DNA from: Lacibacter sp. H375
GTDB taxonomy: Bacteria > Bacteroidota > Bacteroidia > Chitinophagales > Chitinophagaceae
Direction: 5' to 3'
Assembly: GCF_037892425.1 (NCBI RefSeq)
Contig: NZ_JBBKTT010000001.1
Span: forward strand, 3,596,001 to 3,660,000
Length of the DNA: 64,000 bases
Numbering within the stretch: the first letter of the stretch is position 1; the number at the start of each line of letters is the position of its first letter. Both the position numbers and the translations under genes were made by a program. This document shows positions 43,386-52,931 of this stretch, piece by piece. A model generated the notes under the pieces. It searched no databases, was not told the DNA's origin, and worked only from the letters and a program-made list of their open reading frames with translations.

Positions 43386-44345
43386 TTAAGCATCCCAAAC
43401 CAATGCGCTGGCACCAAGAATTGCAGCATCTGCTTCCTTGAGATCGCTGTACAGTATCTTTACTTTGTTTTTAAATATTTGAATCAAATTTGCCTCCATC
43501 GCCTGAATAGTTGGATTCAATATCAGGTCGCCTGCTTTTGTTAATCCACCAAACAAAACAATTGCTTCAGGCGAAGAGAACATTACAAAATTGGCTAAGG
43601 CTTCTCCTAAAATTTGTCCGGTAAATTCAAAAATCTGGTTAGCGATAGCATCGCCTTGTTCAGCGCATTTGAATACGGTTTCACTCGTTAAATCATCAAT
43701 GGCGTAGTTGCGTAAAAGACTCGGTGCGCCGGGATTTTCGCTCAGCATTTCAATGGCAGTTTCACGTACGCCTGTTGCAGATGCATACGATTCCAATGAA
43801 CCACGTATGCCTGTTCCTTTGTGCAAGCGTCCGCCTGGACGTATCACGGTATGTCCTAATTCACCTGCAAAACCATCATGGCCCAAAACAATTTTCCCAT
43901 CAATCACAATGCCGCTTCCCACGCCGGTACCCAATGTAATAGTGATGAAATGTTTCATGCCTTTGGCTACACCATACATCATTTCACCAACCGCTGCAGC
44001 ATTTGCATCGTTGGTAAGTTTAGTTGGGATCCCAAACTTTTTCTCTATCAAGTCAGCTACCGGAATAATGCCTTTCCATTTAAGATTTGGTGCATATTCA
44101 ATGGTGCCTGTGTAGTAGTTTCCATTCGGTGCGCCCACACCAATACCTTTAAAATAATCGTTGCCGCCGTGGTTGGCAATCATTAAACGTAACTTACCAT
44201 ACAATCCTTCAATGAAATCTTCTGCATTTTCATATGCATCCGTACGTATACGGTCCTGTTCAAGAATAATTCCATGTCGGTCAACAATTCCGAATTTGGT
44301 ATTTGTTCCGCCAATGTCAATTCCTACTGCATAATCTTTGATCAT
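43386..44345 (-). CDS. ROK family sugar kinase without the zinc-binding cysteines
   Basis: 319 residues. It has the ATP-binding GIDIGGTNTKFGIV, the catalytic Asp in LTNDANAAAVGE, GTGVGSGIVIDG and the ExGH motif ELGHTVIRPGG. In most ROK kinases a CxCGxxGCxE motif then binds zinc; here it reads LHKGTGIRGSLESYASATG, with all three Cys replaced. The Glu and the fold-defining residues remain, so sugar binding may persist. The probable substrate is glucose or a related hexose. It is encoded 41 bases downstream of a FucP-like permease, consistent with uptake followed by phosphorylation. Confidence 0.88.
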   Translation of the reverse strand: MIKDYAVGIDIGGTNTKFGIVDRHGIILEQDRIRTDAYENAEDFIEGLYGKLRLMIANHGGNDYFKGIGVGAPNGNYYTGTIEYAPNLKWKGIIPVADLIEKKFGIPTKLTNDANAAAVGEMMYGVAKGMKHFITITLGTGVGSGIVIDGKIVLGHDGFAGELGHTVIRPGGRLHKGTGIRGSLESYASATGVRETAIEMLSENPGAPSLLRNYAIDDLTSETVFKCAEQGDAIANQIFEFTGQILGEALANFVMFSSPEAIVLFGGLTKAGDLILNPTIQAMEANLIQIFKNKVKILYSDLKEADAAILGASALVWDA

Positions 44346-44386
44346 AGTTCGTTATTCGTTTATAACAATTAAATTTTTACGATTCA

Positions 44387-45835
44387 TTAATGTGCGCCGC
44401 CACCTTCTAGTTTATCGTAGTCGATGCCTTGTGCTTTTAAAATTGATTTAGCTTTAATAGCATAAAATGCGAGGTAAGCAAAACATGCTACCCCAACAAG
44501 ATAAGACCACTGAATACCAAGTATAGCATCATCGGCCACAACACCTTGCACAAGACTGATGATACCACCACCCATGATCATCATGATCAAAAAGCTAGCA
44601 CCTTCATTGGTATGTTTGCCCAAGCCTGCAATTGCCAATGTAAATATACAAGGCCATAATGTACTGCAGAACAAGCCAACACTAATGAATGCATACACAC
44701 TCAACATGCCATCGGCCAACATGCCAATAAATAAAGCAGCAATGCCCATGAGCGAATAAATAAGGAGTAAACGGGCAGGGCTTCCTTTACTCATGATATC
44801 ACCGGCGATCATAAAAATAATGACAACTGCGTAGATATAGAATTTAGAAAGATCGTGTTGTGCAATAGCATTTACCAATAGAAACACACCGAACGCAATG
44901 TAGGGCATTAAGAAACGAAGTATCTGTGCTGTACTTTTGTTTACGCCAAAAGCGCCTGTTGCAGATGTCCAGCGACCAATCATTAAACTTGCCCAGAACA
45001 ACGATACATAAGGAGCTATCTGATCCGTAGGAGTATTCAGATGCTGTTTCATAAATTCCGGAAGGTTTGACGCTGTTGAAACTTCAACACCAACGTAAAC
45101 AAAAATGCCGATCATACCCAATACCAATTGAGGGTATTGTAGCACGCTTTTCTTATGCACCACTTTCGATGTGTCTTCTGCTTCAGAGCTTGCAACTGCA
45201 TCAAGATCGATCTTGTTAGGAACAGATGACATTCTGAATATCACAGCTGCAATAAGAAAAGCAGCGCCTAATATCAAATAAGGTGTTTTGATACTTTCCA
45301 CACTTGCAACATTCGATGCACCAACAGAACCAAAAATGGCAAAGCTTACGATCAAAGGTCCAATGGTTGTACCGAAGTTGTTTACACCACCCGCCATACT
45401 TAAACGTTGTGAACCTGTTTTAGGATCGCCCATTACAATGGCAAGCGGATTGGCTGCTGTTTGTTGTAAAGAAAATCCAAGACCAACAATAAACAAACCT
45501 GTAATCATTAATCCAAACGATGCAGTTTCTGCAGCAGGGTAGAACAAAAGTGTTCCTAATGCAGAAATGATAAGACCTAACGAGATGCCATTTTTATAGC
45601 CTATCTTATTCAATACATCACCTCCTAGTGCTTTTGACACTACGAAATAGATAATTGAACCAACAGTGTAGGCAACATAAAATGCAAATGAAACCATTTG
45701 CGACTGCCATTGTTCAAGGTTGAGTTTTTCTTTAAAAACGGGGATTAAGATGTCATTTGAAGCTGCTACAAATCCCCAGAAAAAGAAAACGGAGATCAGG
45801 ACCCCAAATTGAGACCATTTTGTTTGCTGAGACAT
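44387..45835 (-). CDS. MFS sugar:proton symporter (FucP/GluP type)
   Basis: 482 residues, 12 predicted helices. The start FFFWGFVAASNDILIPVFKE matches the FucP/glucose-galactose porter subgroup, with GLGFSLQQTAANPLAIVMG in helix 4-5 and a long acidic central loop (EAEDTSKVVHKK). It imports monosaccharides across the inner membrane. First gene of an operon with the ROK kinase, so the imported sugar is likely phosphorylated by it. Confidence 0.9.
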   Translation of the reverse strand: MSQQTKWSQFGVLISVFFFWGFVAASNDILIPVFKEKLNLEQWQSQMVSFAFYVAYTVGSIIYFVVSKALGGDVLNKIGYKNGISLGLIISALGTLLFYPAAETASFGLMITGLFIVGLGFSLQQTAANPLAIVMGDPKTGSQRLSMAGGVNNFGTTIGPLIVSFAIFGSVGASNVASVESIKTPYLILGAAFLIAAVIFRMSSVPNKIDLDAVASSEAEDTSKVVHKKSVLQYPQLVLGMIGIFVYVGVEVSTASNLPEFMKQHLNTPTDQIAPYVSLFWASLMIGRWTSATGAFGVNKSTAQILRFLMPYIAFGVFLLVNAIAQHDLSKFYIYAVVIIFMIAGDIMSKGSPARLLLIYSLMGIAALFIGMLADGMLSVYAFISVGLFCSTLWPCIFTLAIAGLGKHTNEGASFLIMMIMGGGIISLVQGVVADDAILGIQWSYLVGVACFAYLAFYAIKAKSILKAQGIDYDKLEGGGAH

Positions 45836-45969
45836 AAATCAAATAGTAGTTGTTTGTAAAGGCTGAAAGTATGCAAGAAATTGCTTTATGAAAAATTATT
45901 TATTGTTTTTTGGTGCAAGCAAAAGTCCTTCCTATATTCAATGCAACAAATAGTTATAATTTCTTGCCA

Positions 45970-47385
45970 ATGGAAATTCTTCATGTGAGTGCCGAATGTT
46001 ACCCGGTTGCTAAAGCAGGCGGTTTGGGTGATGTGGTTGGCGCTCTACCTAAATACCAACAAGACGCAGGTCACCAGGCAAAAGTGGTAATGCCAATGTA
46101 TCGTACCAAATTCCTGATGAATAATGAATGGGATGTGGTGCACAAGGGTTACACGAATATCGGCGACTACTTCTTCGATTATACCATCATCAAAGAAAAA
46201 ACCAATGTGCTTGGTTTTGGTCTTTATTTAGTTGATGTGAACGGCTTACTCGACAGGGATAAGATCTACGGCTACGACGACGATGTACAACGCTTCGCTG
46301 CTTTCCAGGTTTGTGTCGTTGATTGGATCGCATCCTGGCAGTTTAAGCCGGATGTTGTTCACGTGCACGACTATCATGCAGGATTGATTCCGTTCATGAT
46401 GCAACATTGCTATCGTTACAACCAGTTGGCAACAATACCAACTGTGTTAACCATTCATAATGCACAATACCAGGGTTGGATGACTTGGGAGCAAAGTACG
46501 CTGCTTCCTCCCTATGATGAATGGAAGCGTGGTATGCTGGAGTGGGGCACAAGTATCAATCCTTTGGCGAGTGCTATAAAATGTGCAACCAAGGTAACAA
46601 CCGTAAGCAACAGCTACCTCGAGGAACTCAAATACATGAGCAATGGACTTGAAGCATTGTTTGAATATGAGAAAGGCAAGTGCAGTGGTATATTAAACGG
46701 TATTGATACAGATGTTTGGAATCCCGAATCAGATAAATACATCAAACACGATTATTCGCTGGCAACGGTTGAAGAAGGCAAAGCAAAAAATAAAGCACAG
46801 TTATGTGAAACATTCGGACTTGATATGAACAAGCCGTTGTTTGTTTTCATTGGCCGGTTGGTTGGTGAAAAAGCTGCTGACCTGTTACCGGGGGTAATTG
46901 GCGATTCATTTTATTACATAGGCAGGCGTATGAACTTCCTCATTCTTGGAAGTGGTGAGCCTGATGTCGAAGCAAAACTAAATGGCATGTCGCCCATTTC
47001 ACAAGGCGATTACAGTTGTTACATCGGTTATAATGAAGGGTTGAGTCACCTGATGTATGCAGGTGCTGATTTCTTATTGATGCCCAGCCGGGTTGAGCCT
47101 TGCGGTTTAAACCAGATGTATTCCATGCGTTACGGAACAGTGCCATTGGTTCGTAATACGGGTGGATTGAAAGATACAGTGAAAGATGTTCTGTTGCCGG
47201 GGGGGTACGGACTTGTGTTTGATAATGCATCTGTAGGTGATGTATGTAATGCTGTGTGGCGTGCCTGTGAATTATACAGTAACAAAGAAAAATTTACTGC
47301 TGCACGTGAACGAATGATGCAGCTTGATTTCAGCTGGGAATCCAGCGTTCAACAATATCTTGCTTTATACCAAAGTTTGCGATAA
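45970..47385 (+). CDS. glgA: Glycogen synthase (GT5)
   Basis: Transfers glucose from ADP-glucose to glycogen. From ATG 45970 it is 471 residues and begins MEILHVSAECYPVAKAGGLG, the GT5 signature (K-x-G-G-L). The C-terminal domain has FIGRLVGEKAADLL and the PSRVEPCGLNQMYSMRYG block with the catalytic Glu, then NTGGLKDTV. The upstream reading from 45910 adds residues not typical of GlgA. It is followed by glgC after 35 bases. Confidence 0.95.
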   Translation: MEILHVSAECYPVAKAGGLGDVVGALPKYQQDAGHQAKVVMPMYRTKFLMNNEWDVVHKGYTNIGDYFFDYTIIKEKTNVLGFGLYLVDVNGLLDRDKIYGYDDDVQRFAAFQVCVVDWIASWQFKPDVVHVHDYHAGLIPFMMQHCYRYNQLATIPTVLTIHNAQYQGWMTWEQSTLLPPYDEWKRGMLEWGTSINPLASAIKCATKVTTVSNSYLEELKYMSNGLEALFEYEKGKCSGILNGIDTDVWNPESDKYIKHDYSLATVEEGKAKNKAQLCETFGLDMNKPLFVFIGRLVGEKAADLLPGVIGDSFYYIGRRMNFLILGSGEPDVEAKLNGMSPISQGDYSCYIGYNEGLSHLMYAGADFLLMPSRVEPCGLNQMYSMRYGTVPLVRNTGGLKDTVKDVLLPGGYGLVFDNASVGDVCNAVWRACELYSNKEKFTAARERMMQLDFSWESSVQQYLALYQSLR

Positions 47386-47420
47386 TTTTAGAATAAGACC
47401 CTAACACTTAAATTGTTCAT

Positions 47421-48707
47421 ATGAGTAAATCAGCTGCAAAAAGTACATTGGCCGTTATCCTTGGTGGTGGCGCCGGTACACGTTTATACCCGTTAACAGC
47501 AAGCCGCAGTAAACCCGCAGTGCCCATTGCAGGTAAATACAGGTTAGTTGATATTCCCATTTCAAACTGTATCAACTCTGGCATTAACCGGATGTTTGTA
47601 TTAACTCAGTTTAATTCTGCTTCGCTTAATAAACACATTAAGAACACCTATCACTTCAGCATGTTCAGCAATGCGTTTGTTGATATTCTTGCGGCAGAGC
47701 AAACACCCGACAATTCGGGTTGGTACCAGGGAACGGCAGATGCTGTTCGCCAGTGTATCCGTCACGTGCAGCAACATGAAGCTGATTATGTGTTGATCCT
47801 CTCTGGTGATCAATTATACCAAATGGATTTTCAGCAAATGATCGAAGATCATGTTGCTGGCGGTGCAGATATCAGCATTGCCACTATTCCCGTTGCAGAA
47901 CGTGAAGCACCTGAGTTTGGTATTTTGAAAGCAGATGATAAGAGCTGCATCACCTCCTTCATTGAAAAACCTAAGAAAGAAATATTAGGAGAGTGGGTGA
48001 GTGATACGGGTGATGAAATGCGTAATATGGGTCGTGTTTATCTCGCATCAATGGGTATTTATATTTTCAATAAGCAATTGTTGATTGATCTTTTACAGGA
48101 AGAATATAAAGATGCAACTGACTTTGGTAAAGAGATCATGCCGAAGTCGATTGAAAAATACAAAGTAGTAAGCTATCAATATGATGGTTACTGGACAGAT
48201 ATTGGAAATATTTATTCCTTCTTTGAAGCGAATCTTGCGTTAACACAAGAGATACCTGATTTCAATTTATTTGACAATACGAAACCTGTTTACACACGTG
48301 CACGTATGTTGCCGCCGGCAAAGATCAGCGGCACAACACTCGAGAAAACAATTATCGCAGAAGGTTCCATCATTCTTGCAAGCAGGATCGAGAATAGTGT
48401 GATAGGCATTCGTTCACGTATTGGTCATGGCACTACTGTTGTAAGCTGCTATATCATGGGTGGTGATTATTTTGAAACACTCGATGAAATGAATCACGCA
48501 GCTTCACGTGGCATTCCAAAGATCGGAATTGGCGAACGTTGCTATATTAAGAATACAATTATTGACAAGAACTGTCGCATAGGTAATGATGTTCGCATTA
48601 ACGGTGGTCATCATTTGCCAAACACTGATCATTCGTTATACACGGTGAAAGATGGCATTGTGGTGATCAAGAAGGGCGCAATAATTCCTGATGGATTCGT
48701 GATCTAA
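47421..48707 (+). CDS. glgC: Glucose-1-phosphate adenylyltransferase
   Basis: Makes ADP-glucose for GlgA. 428 residues with the nucleotidyl loop GGGAGTRLYPLTASRSKPAVP, GSADAVR-like GTADAVRQ, IEKPK, FGKEIMP and YWTDIGN. The C-terminal left-handed beta-helix holds the allosteric sites. The stop codon lies in a 7-bp inverted repeat (TAACCTT...AAGGTTA, 48705-48731) with no T-run, so transcription probably continues to the permease gene. Confidence 0.96.
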   Translation: MSKSAAKSTLAVILGGGAGTRLYPLTASRSKPAVPIAGKYRLVDIPISNCINSGINRMFVLTQFNSASLNKHIKNTYHFSMFSNAFVDILAAEQTPDNSGWYQGTADAVRQCIRHVQQHEADYVLILSGDQLYQMDFQQMIEDHVAGGADISIATIPVAEREAPEFGILKADDKSCITSFIEKPKKEILGEWVSDTGDEMRNMGRVYLASMGIYIFNKQLLIDLLQEEYKDATDFGKEIMPKSIEKYKVVSYQYDGYWTDIGNIYSFFEANLALTQEIPDFNLFDNTKPVYTRARMLPPAKISGTTLEKTIIAEGSIILASRIENSVIGIRSRIGHGTTVVSCYIMGGDYFETLDEMNHAASRGIPKIGIGERCYIKNTIIDKNCRIGNDVRINGGHHLPNTDHSLYTVKDGIVVIKKGAIIPDGFVI

Positions 48708-48764
48708 CCTTTTCTCCCCGGGACAAGGTTAGCATATACTACTATTGATTATGAACTTAAACAT

Positions 48765-48790
48765 GATCTTCTTTCAGGGGGAAGAAGGTC
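48765..48790 (+). promoter_or_regulatory. Hairpin between glgC and the permease gene
   Basis: GATCTTCTT/AAGAAGGTC, a 9-bp stem with one G-T pair and loop TCAGGGGG. It ends 10 bases before the ATG at 48801. No T-run follows. Possibly an mRNA processing, stability or translation-control element within the glg operon. Confidence 0.4.
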
Positions 48791-48800
48791 ATTGATTGCT

Positions 48801-50189
48801 ATGGCTGCAGGTACTTCCATGGGCTCTTCTTCTACGGGATTGGTGCCCAAACCGAAACTCTCTTTTTGGCAGATCTTTAATATGAGTTTCGGGTTTCTCG
48901 GAATTCAGTTTGGCTTTGCTTTACAAAACTCAAATGCAAGTGGTATTCTCCGAAACTATGGTGCAGACGTTGAACATCTTTCATGGTTTTGGCTGGCTGC
49001 ACCCGTGGTTGGTTTAATTGTGCAACCTATCGTAGGTCATTACAGCGATAATACCTGGACGAGACTTGGCCGCAGAAGACCTTACTTTTTAGTAGGTGCA
49101 ATTTTATCATCAGGTGCATTAACGTTAATGCCTAATGCAGGAATATTAGGAACCATTGCTCCTTTGGTAATTATTGGCGCAGGTTTTCTTATGATCATGG
49201 ATGCGTGCTTCAATCTTTCAATGGAACCTTTCCGTGCATTGGTTGCTGATAATCTTCCCGATTCACAACGTACTGCGGGTTTTTCTATTCAAACATTTTT
49301 GATTGGTATTGGTGCAGTGTTGGGTTCATGGTTGCCTGCTATACTTGCTTACTTTGGTGTATCAGAAAGTGCGCCTGATGGTGTAGTGGCAGATAATGTG
49401 AAGTATGGTTTTTACATTGGCGCTGCAGTTTTCATCACAAGTATTCTTATTACTGTATTTAAAACAAAAGAATACCCACCTGCTGAATATGAAAAGTATC
49501 ATGGCAAATCAGAATCGCATAATGCCGGGTTAGGCAGCATTTTTACAGATCTGAAAAAGATGCCGAAGACCATGAAACAGCTTGGTCTTGTGCAATTTTT
49601 CAGTTGGTTTGCTTTATTTGGTATGTGGGTGTTTACAACAGATACCATTGCTACGCATATAATGGGTTTGCCGATAGAAGACCGCAGTTCAGATATGTAT
49701 CGTAAAGCGCAAAGCTGGACGGGCGTGATCTTTGGAGTTTATAATCTTGTATCAGCTATCTATGCTTTATGTCTGCCGTTTATTGCAAATAAGATCGGTC
49801 GAAAACAAACGCATGCATTGTCGTTGGTAATTGGTGGTATTGGTTTGATCTCGATTTTCTTTGCGCCCAATAAAGAATTTCTCATCTTCTCCATGGTATG
49901 TGTTGGTATTGCATGGGCGAGTATTCTTGCAATGCCCTATGTAATTTTATCCAGTTCTATCCCTGCCGGCAAGATGGGTATTTATATGGGCATCTTTAAT
50001 TTCTTTATTACACTTCCACAAATTCTCAATGGAATCATTGGTGGTCCAATGGTGAAGAACGTTTATAATAATCAACCTGTGTATGCAATTATTCTGGCAG
50101 GTGCTTTTATGATCTGTGCAGCTATAAGTGTGATCTATGTTTACGATCCCGGTGCAATCATCATCAAGCAGGAGAAAGCAGCGTCCTGA
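48801..50189 (+). CDS. GPH/SLC45-type MFS sugar permease
   Basis: About 463 residues, 12 helices. Begins with a polar tail, then LSFWQIFNMSFGFLGIQFGF, ILRNYGADVEHLSWFWLAAPVVGLIVQPIVGHYSD and RLGRRRPYF, the typical loop of the maltose/sucrose-proton symporter group. In this operon (glgA-glgC-permease-GH13) the likely cargo is maltose or maltodextrin. ATG 48801 is chosen; TTG 48792 and ATG 48819 are alternatives. Confidence 0.9.
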   Translation: MAAGTSMGSSSTGLVPKPKLSFWQIFNMSFGFLGIQFGFALQNSNASGILRNYGADVEHLSWFWLAAPVVGLIVQPIVGHYSDNTWTRLGRRRPYFLVGAILSSGALTLMPNAGILGTIAPLVIIGAGFLMIMDACFNLSMEPFRALVADNLPDSQRTAGFSIQTFLIGIGAVLGSWLPAILAYFGVSESAPDGVVADNVKYGFYIGAAVFITSILITVFKTKEYPPAEYEKYHGKSESHNAGLGSIFTDLKKMPKTMKQLGLVQFFSWFALFGMWVFTTDTIATHIMGLPIEDRSSDMYRKAQSWTGVIFGVYNLVSAIYALCLPFIANKIGRKQTHALSLVIGGIGLISIFFAPNKEFLIFSMVCVGIAWASILAMPYVILSSSIPAGKMGIYMGIFNFFITLPQILNGIIGGPMVKNVYNNQPVYAIILAGAFMICAAISVIYVYDPGAIIIKQEKAAS

Positions 50190-50223
50190 CCTTTAGTATT
50201 ATTCTTGCTGAAAAATTTATAAT

Positions 50224-52080
50224 ATGAAAAAAATAATTATAACCTTCAAGTTACTGCTCCTTGCAGTAACTTTTTCGTTTGCACAAAACATATACAATCT
50301 TTATCCGGCTAATTGGTGGGTTGGTATGAAGTATAACAAACTTCAGGTGATGATAAATGGTATTGATGTTGGAAAACAGGCAGGCTTTTCTATCAATTAC
50401 CCGGGTGTTACGTTAACAAAGGTGAATAAATTTCAGAGTAAGAATTATGTTATATTGGATGTTACCATAGCGCCCACTGCAAAACCCGGAACTGTTGGTA
50501 TACGTTCAAAATCAGCAGATGGTAAAGCTGTGAATTTTGAATTCTCATTGCAGGCAAGAAGGTCAGGTAGGGGAACAGTGTTTGCCAATGGTGCTACTTC
50601 TTCTGATCTGATGTATCTCATCATGCCCGATCGTTTCAGTAATGGCGATCCTTCAAATGATCGTGTGCCGGGTATGCTCGATCAAACACTTCGTCGTGAT
50701 ACAGTTTTCAATCGTCATGGCGGTGATCTGAAGGGCATTGAAAATAAACTCGATTACCTAAGTGATCTTGGCGTAACTGCCTTGTGGTTAAATCCCATTA
50801 TTGAAAATGATATGCACGAACGTACCGAGCATGGTTATGCATTTACCAATCATTATCGTGTTGATCGTCGTTTAGGTGGCGATGAAGCATACAAGCAACT
50901 TATTAAAGCTGCGCATGCAAAGGGATTGAAAGTGATTCAGGATGCCGTGTATAATCATATTGGTTTACAACATTTCTTATTTAAAGATCAGCCAGACAGT
51001 ACGTGGTTTCATCGCTGGCCAAAGTTTACGCAAACTAATTATAAAGACCAGGTGTTATTTGATCCCTATGCAGCAACAGAAGATAAACGAATTATGAGTG
51101 ATGGATGGTTTGTGCCATCCATGCCCGATTGGGATCAAACTAATCCCTTTGTTGCAAACTTTTTAATTCAGCATGCTATATGGACAGTTGAAGAATATGG
51201 TATTGATGGTTGGCGCATTGATACCTATGCTTATAATGATCTTGCATTCATGAACCGTTGTAATAAAGCATTGTATGATGAATATCCCAAGATCAGCATC
51301 TTTGGTGAAACATGGGTGCATGGTGTTCCTAACCAAAGTTTCTTTTGTGAGAATAATTATACCACTAAGTACAAAAGCAATTTACAGGCAACAACGGATT
51401 TTCAAACACTGTTCTATGGTATACAGCCCGCATGCAATGAAAAATTCGGCTGGACCGAAGGTGTAAACAAACTCTACACAACAACAGCGCAGGATTTTCT
51501 TTATAAAGATCCCATGCGCCAGGTGATCTTTTTAGATAATCATGATCTGCCACGTTTTTATTCAGTCGTGGGTGAAGATACTTCGAAATACAAAATGGCA
51601 TTTTCATGGATGCTTACGTTCCGTGGTATTCCGCAAATGTATTATGGTAATGAAATACTCATGACCGGTTTAACATCGCCAAACGATGGTTACGTGCGCC
51701 AGGATTTTCCGGGTGGTTGGGAAGGAGATAAGGATAACAAGTTTACAGCGGCAGGACGTACAGAAAAGGAGAACAGGATATTTAACTATATAAAGCGACT
51801 GGCAAATTTTCGTAAAACTTCATCTGCAATTAAAACAGGTAAGTTGATGCAATTCCTGCCCATTGATGGTGTGTATGTTTACTTCCGTTATGATGCAAAG
51901 CAAACCGTGATGTGCATTATGAACACTAATGCTGAACCAAAAACTATTGATCTTAATCGCTTCATGGAACGGATCAAAGGTTTTCAAACAGCAGTTGATG
52001 TAGCTGCAGGTGTAGAGTTCCGGTTAGAAAAGAACCTGCAGTTAATGCCGGTATCTAATTTGGTATTGGAGTTGAAATAA
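50224..52080 (+). CDS. GH13 alpha-amylase/neopullulanase (SusA-like), exported
   Basis: 618 residues with a signal peptide (MKKIIITFKLLLLAVTFSFA). Residues about 22-115 form an N-terminal beta-sandwich, then a GH13 barrel. The nucleophile Asp is in GWRIDTYAY, acid/base Glu in IFGETWVHG and the third Asp in FLDNHDLPR. The C-terminal domain follows. It matches periplasmic cyclomaltodextrinase/SusA proteins, which trim maltodextrins for the permease encoded just upstream (34 bases). No SusC or SusD is present in the window. Confidence 0.93.
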   Translation: MKKIIITFKLLLLAVTFSFAQNIYNLYPANWWVGMKYNKLQVMINGIDVGKQAGFSINYPGVTLTKVNKFQSKNYVILDVTIAPTAKPGTVGIRSKSADGKAVNFEFSLQARRSGRGTVFANGATSSDLMYLIMPDRFSNGDPSNDRVPGMLDQTLRRDTVFNRHGGDLKGIENKLDYLSDLGVTALWLNPIIENDMHERTEHGYAFTNHYRVDRRLGGDEAYKQLIKAAHAKGLKVIQDAVYNHIGLQHFLFKDQPDSTWFHRWPKFTQTNYKDQVLFDPYAATEDKRIMSDGWFVPSMPDWDQTNPFVANFLIQHAIWTVEEYGIDGWRIDTYAYNDLAFMNRCNKALYDEYPKISIFGETWVHGVPNQSFFCENNYTTKYKSNLQATTDFQTLFYGIQPACNEKFGWTEGVNKLYTTTAQDFLYKDPMRQVIFLDNHDLPRFYSVVGEDTSKYKMAFSWMLTFRGIPQMYYGNEILMTGLTSPNDGYVRQDFPGGWEGDKDNKFTAAGRTEKENRIFNYIKRLANFRKTSSAIKTGKLMQFLPIDGVYVYFRYDAKQTVMCIMNTNAEPKTIDLNRFMERIKGFQTAVDVAAGVEFRLEKNLQLMPVSNLVLELK

Positions 52081-52103
52081 TTAATATGATTCATGTAAAT
52101 AAA

Positions 52104-52141
52104 AAAAGAGGTGATTGCTACAACGGCAATCACCTCTTTTT
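52104..52141. terminator. Bidirectional terminator of the glg/amylase operon
   Basis: A perfect 15-bp stem (AAAAGAGGTGATTGC / GCAATCACCTCTTTT) with a 7-base loop and flanking A/T runs. It ends the operon (+) and the convergent GLPGLI gene (-). Confidence 0.92.
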
Positions 52142-52161
52142 GTTAATGCTATTAATTTTTT

Positions 52162-52905
52162 TTACAACAAACTATTCCACATCACTTTTGAACCATATTT
52201 ACCCCATTCGCTCATTGCTTTTGTAAGGTCTTTTTGATAAACGCTCCATGTAACTGTCTTCCCTTTCTGCTTTGGTGTAAGTGAAGTTGGTGTTGGGTCT
52301 TTTAATTCCACTTTGGTAGCAAACCAGGTCATTTGTAGACGAGGAACTGCTAGGCCGAGGATCATACCTGGCAAACCGCCAAAACTTTCCGGACCACTGC
52401 TTACAGTAATTTCATCGGTATAAAAAGCAACAATATAAACTGAATCGCAAATAATAGTAACAGCTTTTCTGCATTCAAATCCAGCAATGGTTCTTGTTTC
52501 GTTTGTGATGCGCCATTTGTATTGCTGCAAGCTATCTTTTACAAGGTATGTTTGTTCAAAAATATCTCTCTGTAAAGCGATCTGTCCGTTGCGTATATCT
52601 TTTACAGTTACATCGCTCTCACTTGGCTTCCGTCCCCAAACATATTTTCCTGCAGCATCTTCTTTCAGCATTTTGTATACTGTTTTATCTTCTGTGAACT
52701 CCATAACATAGGTTTCGCTTACCATTTTCGGGAATGCTTTTTTCATTTCTATGATCCAGGTGTTTTCTTCTTCTTCCTGATCGTAATACGAAAACTGGTT
52801 GCTTCGCTTTTCAAATTCAATACGTCCACTGTTGATGAATTTTACCTGTGCTACCGCAATTGCTGCGGTTGCGAGAAAAAACAAACTGATAAATATATGT
52901 TTCAT
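52162..52905 (-). CDS. GLPGLI family protein
   Basis: 247 residues with a signal peptide (MKHIFISLFFLATAAIAVAQ) and the family hallmark GPESFGGLPGMILGL about two thirds in. One Cys in CRKAV. These periplasmic proteins are found next to beta-barrel receptors in Bacteroidota; the role is unknown. It follows the receptor gene by 26 bases in the same direction, which fits the usual pairing. Confidence 0.92.
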   Translation of the reverse strand: MKHIFISLFFLATAAIAVAQVKFINSGRIEFEKRSNQFSYYDQEEEENTWIIEMKKAFPKMVSETYVMEFTEDKTVYKMLKEDAAGKYVWGRKPSESDVTVKDIRNGQIALQRDIFEQTYLVKDSLQQYKWRITNETRTIAGFECRKAVTIICDSVYIVAFYTDEITVSSGPESFGGLPGMILGLAVPRLQMTWFATKVELKDPTPTSLTPKQKGKTVTWSVYQKDLTKAMSEWGKYGSKVMWNSLL

Positions 52906-52931
52906 GATAATTTGCTTGTGTTGATGAAGAT

